From assembly GCA_025201705.1 (NCBI GenBank), contig MU616573.1:1-64000 (forward strand): 64,000 bases of DNA. Direction: 5' to 3'. The stretch comes from Dissophora ornata. Taxonomy: Eukaryota; Mortierellomycota; Mortierellomycetes; Mortierellales; Mortierellaceae. Under the pieces are notes generated by a model that was not told the DNA's origin, made no database searches, and saw nothing but the letters and a program-made list of their open reading frames with translations. A program made the position numbers and the translations under genes. Below are positions 42,886 through 55,129 of this stretch, one piece after another (the stretch's first letter is position 1; each line of letters starts with the position of its first letter).

Positions 42886-45800
42886 TCAATCTGACTTAAT
42901 CATGGGTGTGTCTATGGTCTCCAATGTTGTCACTACCTTCTCGGCGTCCAGATGGTACAACGCAAAGGCCATCCAGAGTGAGCTGCTTCCAGAAAAGTGG
43001 CCACCGTCTTCCATCTGGAGCAAGAGCGGCGTTTCTTTCTTACTCGCGCACATCCTCTTCTCCTCGTCCTTATTACACTCTTTATAATCACTGTCCTCGA
43101 CCTCGGTGTCATCCCATAAATCTTCGTCGCCGTCTGTGTCTCCTGCATCCTTTTCTTCTCCATAAAAGGGTCGACAGTCATTCGTCTTGCCGTCAATACT
43201 TCTCAACTTTGCCACATACTTCAGAGGCTCTGCAAAGCTCACTCTACCATCTGTAAGTCCGCCCAGGATCATCATCGGTGGGTACGGCTGATTACGAATA
43301 CGATCATATGGAGAATACGCTTTCATCACTTCGAATATCTCCCGATTTTGAAGTGGCGATCCCCATTCTGACCATTCGTACTCGACCCAAGGGATATCCG
43401 GGTCCGACATATCCGCAATCACATCCATGAACGGAACCTGAGCTAACACGACCTTGACCATCTCTCGAACGATATTTTTAGATCCAATCTTGGGATCGCG
43501 CTCTCCGATTTTGCCACCAGGTGGTGGAGTCGTGGGCTCACCCCATCGGTTGGCGATCCATCCAGAGACAAGCCCACCAGCACTCCTTCCTTCCATGACG
43601 ATACCCTCCTTCTCCACCATACCAGAGTCTTTCATATAGAGTAACACATCCTCGACATCGTAAAACGTGTTCAACTTGTGCTCGGCCTTGCCATCCGCGT
43701 ACCATTCTGGCCCCAGGATCCCATCGCCTCGAGGGTGGATTTGGACATACAGCAGCCCGCGATGAAGGAGTGGCAGGATCACCTCCGGGTCAAAGGTTGG
43801 CGAGGTCATGGTTCCGTAAGCACCATATGCCTTAACAAACGCAGCTTTTCGAGGGAACTGGCGACCGTTCGGGAAAGCATAGTATGTAATCGTCACTGGA
43901 ATTAAGATCTGAGTTCCTTGTTCCCCATCATCATTGTTTCCATTCTGTGCAGTGGTCTTGTTTCTCTTGGATCCATGTCTCGATGGTACCATGATACGAA
44001 TCTCCTTAAACTTCGCGATTTCTTGGTCTTGTTTCTTCTTGGGGTCTTTATCTGCTTCAAGATAGGAGACCAAGGAATCTCCGCTCGATTGCAGATCATG
44101 ATATCGTTGCTCGTGAATGGATTGACCATATTTGATGCCAAGAGGGAACGGCTCCTGACAGATCAGTCGTGTTGCGTTCCTCACCCTCTCATCCGGGTCC
44201 TCCCCTCCATGCACCGGCGACAAATCGACAGAGTGCATCTCAAACTCGTAGAGTGCCCATGGGTGGATAAAAGAGCTATTGGAGTACCTAAGCTTTGTCG
44301 AATAGAACTCCATGAACAACCTCTGTTCATCATCACGAACGCCGCCAGGCATAACTGTCGCCACTCTGTTATCTTTGTGATACGGTCGAATCCTTTGAGC
44401 CTCTGAAAGAGGGAATTTAGAAGGGCCATCGCCCGGTCTGGGCGCCCAATAGATACGGATCTCTTGCACACCACCACGCCATATCCATGCCACAAAGTGC
44501 TCCACAAAGACATCGAAGCGGTCCATAAACTCTGCAGGGTCATGAGCAATTACGACATCGTCATCGGATGAAGTGCCAAGGAATGACAACCCGTCTGTGT
44601 TTGTTAGTGCTGCTGCCTTCGGATCCTGTAGATAATATTCTACAGGAATCCGGAGGACTTTAAAATTGGTGGCGCCACCGTGGTTGGTGCGGAGGTAAAA
44701 GTATCCAGAGTGATGCTCGACCTTGTAGATGATATCCTCCTCAGCTCGACGGATCAAATTCCATCCCTTCTCTGGGCTGTCAATGCTTAAGAAGTAAGTG
44801 TAGCTGTTGGTTTGTCCTGCGCTCTATTTCATGGTAAAATAAAGGTTGGAAAGCATTTTGTGGGTTACGAGGTTCGTGAAGCATTGAACTGTGGGCATTC
44901 AATATCGCAATGTCCTGATGTGCGCGAGTGTTTACCTCAATAAGCAAAAACCGTTGATCGTTTGTCTGCGAAATCGTGAGCACATTGCCCTCATTCTTTT
45001 CCTGCATCACTAGCTCGGGTTGATACCTCTCCCATGGCCTCTTTTTGTGCTTCTTACCTATAGCCTCCTCTCCGCCGTTAAGTAGCTCACCCTCGCGAGT
45101 CGGTCCCTGCTCTTGTTCATCATCCACACTATCGATCTTTATACGCCAGACCTCGCGTGACAAGCCCTTGAGATCCAGCCTCGTAAAGTACAAATAAAGT
45201 GACCTACCCAACTTCACCCAGCGAGTAAAAGCCCCAGCATCCTTTACGATTGCACCGCTGAGCGATATGAAGCCTTGTGTATGCGGATTGTCATACTCTG
45301 CCAAAGGTACTTCCTGATCTTGCTCGGATTTCAAGTCTGAGAGGCTTGTTTTCGAAGACAAGGTCTTGATCTGAATATGGTAGCGCTCGTCACCTGACGT
45401 ATCGTATGTGTATGCCACATATATATCTTCATTCGTTGGCTTTACGTCCCCCTCCCCTGGGACCGGATCGCGATCCAAAGACGTGTCCTTAGGCTGGACC
45501 TCAATCGACCCAATTATTAACTGGCCCACGTCTCCCTTACGCGCACGTTTCTTGGCCAGTCGGTTGACATCAAGTACCACCTGTACGTCGGACGCAGATG
45601 CTCTATTTCCAGAACAGCCTCCCGTGGTGTGTGTGTCGTACCCAGAAGGCACAGAAAATGCATACTGAGACGAGTATGAATAATCAAAATTGAAGAGCGA
45701 CAAGTATGTTTGCTTTTTGTCTTCCATGGCCTGGCGGTACGCATCCCGTGGAATTGGTCTACGCTTATAGACGCCGTGATCCCCAATTGAATCGTCCAAC

Positions 45801-47272
45801 CAATATCGCCATTCGTCCAATTCCCAGAACTGGGTTGCCTCCAGACGTTCAGGGCGTTCGTTGCTGTCATGACCGTCGCTGAATTCTGCCAACAGTGATG
45901 GAGAAAAGTCTGATATAAGAGGCTGTCTTGCCATTGCATCCCGGATCTGCGCCATCTCGTGTTCCAATTGCTTTTGTAGTGCCTTGATCCCCGATTGCTT
46001 GACCCAGGCCTTCGTATACTCAACCTCAGCTTTGATGTAGGACTCCACATCCGGATCCTGGTTGATTTGGTGCATCCACCGGTAGTTGTCGATCAGAGTC
46101 TCGTTATAGAGCGTCAGCGGTCGAGGGATTCTCTTGGCTCTAGCTGGTGGTTTTGGGGCATTCTGAGACTTGGATACAGAGCAAGAATTGTACCGTCGAC
46201 CATCATTCCCTTGGTGGGTCTGCTGATTATGGCCAAGATAAGTGCTTTGCTTGTTATTGGTGAGCGTCGAGAGGGATGACTCTGAGTTGGAAGATAAGGA
46301 CCGGTCGCTGGAGGAGGCTCTGCTTGAGGTCGCTGATCGGGAGGACGCAACCGTTGGTGTCGACCCTGGGGAGGACACTGTAAAATAAAGTTAATAAAGT
46401 TGCACAAATTAGCCCGCTGTGAGAAATGATGCACTAATGGCTTTTTTTTTTTTTTTTGCTGTTTCATTGTTGCTGTGGATGAGGGTCTTAATACCTTGCA
46501 TGTGCCAGTCCATCTCTACTACTGTTGCTGTCGAGCGTGAATCGCTGTGTTTTGGCCAGTGTGTTCCGGAAAGGAGGTTTAGAACAGCGATACAGAAAAG
46601 GATGATGAGCGAGATAACAAGGATGTTGACTACTCTCAGGAGGCAGCGTATATCCTTGGCGTTGCTGCCTTGATGATGCAGAGGAAGTAAAAGAGGCCGA
46701 TTAGATCCTTCGTTGTCACTGTCGACGCTGTCGCCGTTGCTGTACTCTAGTTCCCGCAGGAGATGATTTGGCTGCTGTGGAGGTTGATGGTGCTGGCGTG
46801 AATGGGGATTTGGTTGAGCACGCGAGTGATCTGCAACAAGATGAAGTGAGGTAGGAGTCAAATGGGCATCTGGGATGGCATCGGCCTTCTCGTTGTGGTA
46901 GCGTTGGCTGCCGTTCTTGTTTTGGATAATGTCATCGTCATTGTCATTCAGACTACCTAGATATACTTCGTCGTAAGGTTGATAATGGTATTGCTGGCAT
47001 TCTGCTTTGTCCCGGAGCTGACTTGGGCGAGAAGAGGTGTGCAGCTCAGAGCGTTCTATTCGTCCCTTCTCTGAGTGGTATTCCTTTGAACTGTTATTGT
47101 CGCCGCCATCGTTGCTGCAGGTTGAAGTGGTGGAGGAGCAGGAGCGGGGCCTAGGGTCAGTGTTCCGAGCAGAGTTGGCTCTGTCTTCAGTAGTTGACTG
47201 GGACGTGTGCTCGTTGGCCCACAGCTGCTGCAGCCAGGTGCGCCATGGCAATGGGTCACTTTGATTCGACAT
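42886..47272 (-). CDS. Membrane-anchored prolyl-oligopeptidase-family (S9A) serine peptidase, 3 exons
   Basis: Exons 47272-46495, 46377-44936 and 44823-42886 give about 1385 aa. The N-terminal 210 residues are polar and low-complexity; a single hydrophobic helix (LRVVNILVISLIILFCIAVL) follows, arguing for a type II membrane protein with the enzyme in the lumen. The peptidase starts at PPARAKRIPRPLTLYNE..DNYRWM. A seven-bladed propeller-like part follows, then the alpha/beta-hydrolase: nucleophile in MEGRSAGGLVSGW (GxSxG), Asp in GGLTDGRVSF and His in DGGHFSGS, so the triad is complete. Closest to protease II/oligopeptidase B type; substrates would be short peptides. An acidic insert (DAGDTDGDEDLWDD) sits between the Asp and His regions. 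A shorter intron-2 choice is possible, but only 44935-44824 keeps frame and the expected LIESAGQTNSYTYFL. Convergent with the helicase gene (75 bp apart). Confidence 0.87.
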
Positions 47273-47530
47273 TCAGGCTAATCGCGTTTGTAATCAGTGA
47301 ATGAGAGGTTGAGAAAGAGCTGAACTCTCTGTTTCTCACTAGGCGAAACGTTTTGACAAATTGCTGATGTCGCACAACACATTCGAGGGAACAGCAATAA
47401 CATGCCAATGGGAGACTCACTTGCCATTGGTTGCTACGCAACGATGCACCTATTTCCTTCTTTCCCTCTTTCCCCCACTCTCGCTCTACTCACTCTCCCT
47501 CCCGGACCCCATCGAGAACAGCAGGCAAAC
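47273..47530. promoter_or_regulatory. Divergent promoter region, S9A peptidase and family copy b
   Basis: 258 bp between divergent starts. The half next to 47531 is pyrimidine-rich (about 47448-47505). No TATA box evident. Confidence 0.4.
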
Positions 47531-50500
47531 ATGATAAAAGTCGACCTTTACAGCAATCATTCTCAGGTTTTTCGGGACCCCACCACATCCCGTACTGTGC
47601 CCATCCCTACCCGATCGGATAAAGCCGGGCAGCGCATAGTCCTGTGGAAGGATATTTTGCGTGTCTTCGAGGATGCTAAATATATCCTGAACAATGGAGA
47701 TTCTGTGCTGTTCCTTACAGACGACGACTTTGAAGAGTATGTCTGTCGCAATTGAGAAAACGTGAGAGATACATGACTCAAATACATTCAAAAAACTGAC
47801 TTATGTCTTTTCCACTTTATCTTGGCAGCATTCTTCCACTGCGGATCAGTCATCATCCGGGAGTAGTTCTCGATGTAGTCGTCGCGAGCGCCATTCAAGC
47901 TACAGCAGTAGAGCCGGATACCTCATCTCTATCGCATCCTGCCTTCGTTTTGGATCCCGCTTCTGAGACTTCAAATGAAGCCCTGGATACCATACCGCCT
48001 TCATGCGTGGACACTGCCGCAGTTGATTTGGTATCGGAGCAGATAGTAGACGTCATCATAACGACGACTGAACCCATTGAGAGTAGCCTCATTCTTCGTT
48101 CCCGGGATATGCCAACTGTGGCAGAGTCATATTTAAATCCTTACAACCAACTCCACAACTCCTATTTTCACGCCCTTATGTCAGGTCAGGAATTTCAGTC
48201 AGCCAGTATCAAGGAGGCGATGAAGGGGCATTTCGGTAGCCTTCAGGAGGAAATAGATAAGAACAACGCTCTCCAAGGCCAATTGCTTCGTGTACAGCAA
48301 GAGATATTAGAAAAACAGCAGCAAGTTCTGGATCGACTCGCGATCATGCAGAGCCGAATCCAGGCAGTCCTTACTCAGACTTACGAACTGCACGAGTACC
48401 CTATCCCTCGGCTGTTTATTGTCCTCCCGAAGGTGGGACGGCGTAGAGATCGAATGTGAAAACCTTTTTCGAACCAGTTCCGACTTTTCTTCTTGTGTGA
48501 GTGTGGTGCCCATACGAAAACAGAACGAAGTAGGATTTCCCACGAAATCCATTTGGCCAAGCATGAAGGCTACGATGTGGATCGTCCGACCGAGTTCTTT
48601 GAAAAGTATGGTTCTTACGTCCTGACGATGATGCAGATGCTGAAGTATGGATTCGCAGCAGCAGGCATTGTTGTACCGCCGTTGGCTCACTTCAAGCTTA
48701 GTGACGGAATTGAAGCATTGCAGGAAAATCTCAATTTGGCTCACAAAAGCATTGGACCACTTGTGGACGGCACGATTTCTTATATCGAAAGTCAGAAGGG
48801 CGACGATATTGATGGGCTCCGAGTAACTGCAGATCGTGCAGAGTTGAACAATCTGGAAGTCATGGAAGGAGCGGACCTGAGGCAACTGGAGTCATACCTC
48901 AGCATTCGAGACAAGGGCCGCGTTCTTGGAAACCTTTATCGAGTTGTGACAACGGACGGAAACGTTAAGTGGGTCTGCATAGATCACTATCGAGAGAACT
49001 ATCGAGAGTCGGTGATGCAGCATTTGAGAGATATTGTTGCAGCGAACAATGGAATCTTTACCGAAGAAAAAGGCAAAATCGACATCAAGATCGCATCCGG
49101 CACTTTGGCGAAGCAGTTTTACGAGGCAATGGCCAAGGCTCGTAGGATTCAGGAATTGGATATCACTTTGCAGTGGGATGTGACTCTTGACGACCTTCGA
49201 AAATTTGCTGTAGCAGTGGGGAATGCGAATATTCTTCATCTGACAATGGACGGAGTTAACTTCAAGGGACCACCACTGGATACTATCAACCGCGGACGGA
49301 GATACGACCCCATCCTGCAACTGATGTCGAATGGACGAATCCAGTCACTAAATCTCAAGAATTTCAAGGATTTTTACCAGCGTGTCGGCAGCACTGCTTT
49401 TGCGGCAGCCCCTCGACTCCGAATATTATCGATCGATGCAAAAGTCTCTGCAGTAGAGCAGCACTCGACATCCACCCAAGCCAAGATTCTCAAGACCTGT
49501 CCTAGACTGGATGAGCTATCGATTGAAAGTGACAACTTCTCGAATATGTTTTTGGTGCTCACAAGCAAGACATCTACGCTACAAGACCTCAAGGTCCTAA
49601 CTATCCGGTGGATGGACAGCTTTGTAACAACAACTCTCTCTCAAGGCAAAATCCGGACCGTGGTCCTGGGAATATCTTTTTCAAGCCCTGTATTTGAATC
49701 TGCTTGGGACCTTATTCAGCGGGGTCATCTCACGACATTGACGGTACAAGATACACCAAAAGAATCTGACAACGTGCGAATGGAGGATATTCTACGACGC
49801 AACTCGAAGCTCTCAGAGATTAAGATGGTGTGTTATGGCAAGCGCGCCGTCGAGATCACAAGGCTGATTACCTCAATGAGAGAGAAAATTATTTCGGAAG
49901 GTGGAGCGTGTTCGCTGACCAAGGTTGAACTGTCAGACAACAGTTGGAACGACGATATTGTTAAAACAACCGTCGAATTCTCAGAAAACACAATAGTTCC
50001 TAAAATTTCCACAAGCGTTAGGATGCTTTCGTATGTTCCGAGAGACAAATCAGACAGGTTGGCGCATCTCTTCCGCGAACGTGGATGGTCTATAGGTGAC
50101 CTGGAGACAGATTGGTCATTCGGAGACAACCTTGCGGCTATATTGGAAGAGTCAAGCAAAGGAGGGAACTCTAAACTCACATCGCTGGCATTAGACCCGA
50201 GATCATTGACATCGGACGGCCTGGACAGTATGGACAAAGTGATCGAGCGCTCATATAGCCTTATGAATTTCAGCCTCCAAATTCAATACCTTAACGAGGA
50301 TTCTCAACAGGAAAAGGCACAGAGGTTGCTTGCACAACACGGGAAGGTGCTGAGCTCCGTGACATTGGAGAGCGAGTCGACAGACCTTTGGATGCCAAAG
50401 TTTGCGAGCGTCCAAGCAGACGCTGCCTACCCGAACTCGACACATTACGACTGTTCTGCCCTGACAAACCGCAGGTTGCGCATGACTGTGCGCAATGGAT

Positions 50501-50933
50501 TGCCGCCATGGTCTCAGCTCCACCACAACTGCCACAGCCGCAGACCACCACACCATCCTCTCAATTGCCACCAGGCGCTCTGTCATCAGACGTCTCTTCA
50601 AGCGCAGCCGAGACATGGAAATCACTGCAGGATATTTCTCTGAAGGGCGTTCAGCTTGAGCCTGAGGATTGGAAGGTCGTACTCGAGACTCTGGATTTCA
50701 CAGCGTTAGAAAAGATGAGCTTCGAGGACACCAATTTTTCTCTCGAGCAACTGGAGGTTTTTGTCAACGCTGTCCCCGATGGAACGAGTTTAGAGTCGCC
50801 ACTTAAGGTTGTGCAGCTAGGACATACACCACTTGTCAAGCATGATGACGCCCCGGTACTGCAAGCACTGTACGTCAAACTAGAAAAGAAAGCACCTCTT
50901 GCCAAGATTGAAGGCCTATGGCAACTCGACTAA
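47531..50933 (+). pseudogene. Family copy b: N-module/coiled-coil/LRR-like gene with a stop and a frameshift
   Basis: Exon 1 47531-47736 (N-module, WKDILRVFEDAKYILNNG) and exon 2 from 47829 (DILPLRISHHPGVVLDVVV) use the same intron position as copy c. After a Ser/Thr-rich linker comes a coiled coil (about 48190-48370), then HEYPIPRLFIVLPK. At 48457-48459 an in-frame TGA replaces the Gly codon of copy c (RDRM-stop-KPF versus RDRIGNPF); the frame continues after it with FFLCECGAHT and the LRR-like part. Around 50412-50435 the frame shifts by one base (1-nt loss or equivalent), after which the family's C-terminus (PEDWKVVLETLDFTALEKMSF) continues to TAA 50933. The rest is well preserved, so the damage is recent, or these are sequence errors. 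Function of the family is unknown. Confidence 0.8.
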
Positions 50934-51260
50934 ATGGAAAAGCAAAGTACACCCGGCCCCGGGGCGAATGGAGCGATGGCTATGGATATATTTGTGAGGG
51001 CGATCACTGTCCCTGTGATGAGTGTCTGAAAGACGACGATGGCAGGATCTGTCCAGGACCCACACTTGACCCACGCGACACGGATCGCACGTTACCACAT
51101 TACCACATAGCCTGCTGGGAAGGAGGTGCCTGGGTACCATGGAGAGGATGAGGAGGATAGATTTTTGGCAGAGAATGTTTTCAATTTTTTAACACCCTGA
51201 TGAGGGGCGACTGATCTTATGACGTTGGTGGATACCTTCACCGCGAGGGGGGACATAATT
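50930..51260 (+). repeat. Dispersed repeat copy R3 with short Cys-containing ORF
   Basis: Begins at the very end of copy b and is inverted relative to R1/R2 at 8.6-9.2 kb. It contains a 77-codon frame from ATG 50918 (overlapping the stop of copy b) with RPRGEWSDGYGYIC, CPCDECL and PGPTLDPR, ending at 51151, then TTTTAACACCCTGATGAGGG and GTTGGTGGATACCTTCACCG as in R1. Whether the frame is translated is unknown. Confidence 0.65.
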
Positions 51261-51681
51261 CATAGACAAATTCAGAGGATTTTGGCTTGTTTTCGTCTCG
51301 CTATTAAACCAGAGAGGGATATGATCAGATCGAACGAGTCCTTGACTAAAATCTGAGATGATGCACAAACACCTTTCGTCTCTGCGTCTGGATATTTTTA
51401 TCATGGAGTGGTTCGAGCGATGGTTGAGCGCACTTGATGACTGCGATCGCTCCTCGGTAAAGACGGGAATCCTTATCCACCTCTCGATGTTGCACTAAAA
51501 AGCGTCCCGCTGCAGAGAGTTGGTCTGATGAATGCACCTCCGGTTTCTGTCACACGCACAGGATCAAAGCAATTCCACGTACATGTAAAACATATGCTCG
51601 TGATATGTATGATGCGCAATTTTCTCGCTTCGCCTTTTTGGTTCCATTCGATTTTTTCCCCCTGTGCCTCCCTCTCTCCCT
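51261..51681. other. Intergenic between R3 and family copy c
   Basis: About 420 bp. No gene seen. The last 80 bp are strongly pyrimidine-rich and lead to the TATA-like element and start of copy c. Confidence 0.4.
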
Positions 51682-51689
51682 TTTATACC
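51682..51689 (+). promoter_or_regulatory. TATA-like element of family copy c
   Basis: TTTATACC about 60 nt before the ATG at 51742, preceded by a CT-rich tract. It suggests copy c still has a working promoter. Confidence 0.4.
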
Positions 51690-51741
51690 AATAGCCTCTC
51701 CCCATTTCCTCACAATCTTCCCCACGCACCGAGGACGAGAT

Positions 51742-54700
51742 ATGACAAAAGCTATTTCAACAGAGAGCCACTCCCAGGCTTTCCGATCCAGCTTGTCCTC
51801 CAATATCATCTCTATTCCCGCTCCATTCGACAACACGACTCAACGACATGTCGTTCGCTGGGTGGATATTCAGAGAATATTTGAGAATGCCAAATACGTC
51901 TTGAACGGCAACGATGCCGTAACCTTCATGGCAAATGACAATTTGGAAGAGTAAGTGTCCAGGAAAGAATAACAGGAGGCATTGACAGAGAAATGCAAAT
52001 GTCAAGAGCATCGGGAAGCACTCATATTCAAAAACATTCTCACCTCCAATTACCTACATGAGTAACTATATTCCACTAAGAATCGGCTGTCACCCAGGAG
52101 TTGTGCTAAAAGTGGCGGTGAGCGAAGGCGAACAAGGACCCGCAGGGTCAGCCAGTTCTTTCGCAGCACCTGTTTGTGATTCTACCAGTGAAGCAGCCCA
52201 AGAAGATGTCAACTGCTTGTCACAGCAAATGACTGACGTAGCCATAATCAGTCCCAATCCCGCGCGCACTAATCCTGCTGAAATATTTCAAGGGCCACGT
52301 TCGTCCGTTCAGGGCCATCACCAACTGCAGGATTCCTTCTTTGAAGCACTCACGACGGGCCAATTGTATCAGGCCATTAACATCTGGGACGAGATGAAAG
52401 GGCATATCGGAGACATACAAGCGGAGATGGCTATGAATAAAGACCTCCAGGCACAAGTGCTCCAGATGCAGCGGCAGATGGACGCGAAGCAACAACAAAT
52501 GCTTCAGATGCAACAGCAGACCTTGGACTATCTCACACTGATCCACACCCGTATACAGGCCGTCTTTACTCAGACATATGAGCTTCATGAGTATCCGATT
52601 CCGCGCTTATTTATTATTCTGCCTAAGACAACACGACGGACTCGAGACAGGATAGGTAACCCGTTCTCAGACCAGTTTCGGCTCTTCTTCTTGTGTGAAT
52701 GTGGGGCGCATACCATGGCGGAAGGAAGCAGAGTCCCTCACGAGATCCATTTGGCCAAGCACGAGGGATACGACATCAACAGACCCAAAGAATTCGTGCA
52801 GAAGTATGGGTCATTTGTCTTGACAATGATGCAGATGGTCAAATACGGATTCACAGCCGCGGGGATCATCGTACCACCATTGGCGCACTTCGGAGTCGTG
52901 GAAGGGATCGATGCTGTACGGAAAGGTCTCGATCTGGCAAGAACCAGTATTGGAAGTCTGATAGACCAGACCATCGCTTTTATACAAAACCAAAAGAACG
53001 ACGACAGCGGTGGGATCGACTTACCCACAGAAACAATTAATCTTGACAGGCTCGAAGTTCTGGAGGGAACCGAATTGAGGCAGCTGGAATCGTATTTGAA
53101 CGCAGGCGACAAAGACCACACGCTTGGCAACCTGTACAGAACTGTCACTACCGAGGGGCATGTCAAGTGGGTTTGCCTTGATCACTACCGCGAAAACTAT
53201 CGTGAATCGACGACCCAGCGGCTGAAGGACGCTGTGACCGAAAATGGTGGTGTTTATAATGAGGAAGAAGGCTCCGTCAATATCTGCATCCAATCCAAGT
53301 CTCGTGCGAAACGTTTCTACAAGATTATGGTCAAGGCTCGTGGTATCCAAGTATTGGACATTACCTTCGGATGGGATGCAACTTTGGGTGACCTCCGGGC
53401 GTTTGAATCGGCTGTGTTGAAGGCGAATATCATCGAATTGACCATTAATGGGACTCACTTCAACGGGCCAGCAATGGACTTCATCAATCGTCGACGGCGG
53501 TTCGTTCCTATCTTGAATTTGATATGCAATGGTCGGATCCAGTCTCTGCGTCTCAACAATACTAGGCACTTTGACCAGCATATTAACGGATCGTTTGCCG
53601 CAATGGCGCCTCGACTTCGAGTACTATCCCTCGGCCCTGGATTCTCCCTCAAGAATCCAGTCACCGCATCTAACTTCACCAAAATACTTACGCATTGCAG
53701 CTCTTTGAACGAGTTAAGGCAATACTCGGAACACAATGCCCCACTCTTCGAGGCCACTTTGGACAATATCATCAATCTTCCGAATCTACAATCCATGTCC
53801 TTTGGCTCTGAAGCTTACTCTTTGCATACAGCCATCTCCAAGAGCATGGCACACGAAGTGGTGATGAGCATCCTCCAGCTAGGAGACCTCTCTTCTGACG
53901 GCGAGATGATTCTCCAGAAGGGGCGCCTCACTATGCTATCTCTAGAGCAAACACCGCGGACAGCAGATGAATCTCGCTTGGCCGATCTTATATGCCAGAA
54001 CCCTGAGCTACGCTTCCTCGATATTCCGTGCCACGGCGAGAGATCCAACGAGATCCTTAGTCTGATTTCGTCCACGAGGGACAAGATACTACAAGGAGGG
54101 TCCACGACCGCACTGAGCGATATCCAATTGGCAAAAGATACATGGTTTTCTTTCAAAACCAAGTCTGTCTTAACATCTGTTGCGGGCCATGTTGTTAATG
54201 AAGGCGATCCAATATCCTTCACGCTCGATGCTAGTATTAAGATGGCAGGAGATGATGCGATCGATGAAAATGACATTTCAAGCGTATTTCGTCAATTTGG
54301 CTGGTCGGTCAGGACACTGAAAGCGAACTCTACGTTCAGCGATGAACTTGCGAAACTATTGGATGAAGCAACTCGATTAAAGGGCTCCAGTCTTAGATGG
54401 CTCAAGCTTGACCCTTGGTCGTTGACATCGCCCGGTTTGGATTGCATGGATAGGATCATTGAGCGGTCGCTCGATCTGGAGTGCCTCCTACTCTGTAATT
54501 TCGGTATGGATGTCAGGGTTCACCGTGACAAAGCGGGTCGGTTGATCCATCGACATGCAACGAGGTTGCAGGGGCTCATTATACAAGGATGTGCGGCAGA
54601 GCAGTGGATCTCGTTCATCAGGACACAGTTCCCGGGGCGACCCAGCTTCCCTGTTATGAAGTCGTTTGTATTAGGAATCTCCGACAAAGCATATCTCTCG

Positions 54701-55129
54701 CAAGCAGATGTACAATGGCTTGCAGCAATAGTCGCAGCTCCAGCGATTTCCTCGTTATCTTCTGTACAAGACGTTCCAGTCAATGTGTCCGACATATGGA
54801 CACCATTTACAATGTTTTGTCTGTCAGGATGCTGGCTCCAGCCAGAGGACTGGGAGGACCTTATTGTGGCGATGGACTTCTGTGCTCTGGCGACCCTGGA
54901 CTTTCGGTGGACCAATTTTTCGATTGAACAGCTTAGAGTCTTGGCCGATCGCATTTCTAATGATGACCTGCCTGTGTTCCCCTTGCGATCTCTGCGTCTT
55001 GAGGACACGGACCTTCGTTTATGCCGTGATACCGAATCGATATCCAAACTACATGCAGCGCTCAAATTGAAAGCACCTTTGGTTACCATTATGCAGTGGC
55101 CGACTTTTTCCCTCCATAATATTTCTTGA
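51742..55129 (+). CDS. Family copy c: intact N-module/coiled-coil/LRR-like protein (1091 aa)
   Basis: Exon 1 51742-51950 and exon 2 52063-55129 join in phase. The N-module (residues about 25-90) has RWVDIQRIFENAKYVLNG, then after the intron NYIPLRIGCHPGVVLKVAV. A variable linker follows, then a Gln/Met-rich coiled coil (about 178-240: MQRQMDAKQQQMLQMQ). The conserved central domain (about 245-370) reads HEYPIPRLFIILPK, FFLCECGAHT, HEIHLAKHEGYDI and VPPLAHF. A linker ELRQLESYL..GNLYRTVT..VKWVCLDHYREN leads to a 600-residue LRR-like tail (NIIELTINGTHFNGP, GRIQSLRLNN, PEDWEDLIVAMDF). No membrane segment or signal peptide. The gene overlaps nothing and has a TATA-like element. Architecture resembles a cytosolic receptor or scaffold, but I know no assigned function; a lineage-specific family is inferred from three further copies in this window. 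Confidence 0.8.

Noticed and set aside
48307..48885. 192-aa minus-strand frame opposite family copy b
   Set aside because: Antisense of a conserved coding region; corresponding antisense frames in copy c are not conserved in sequence.
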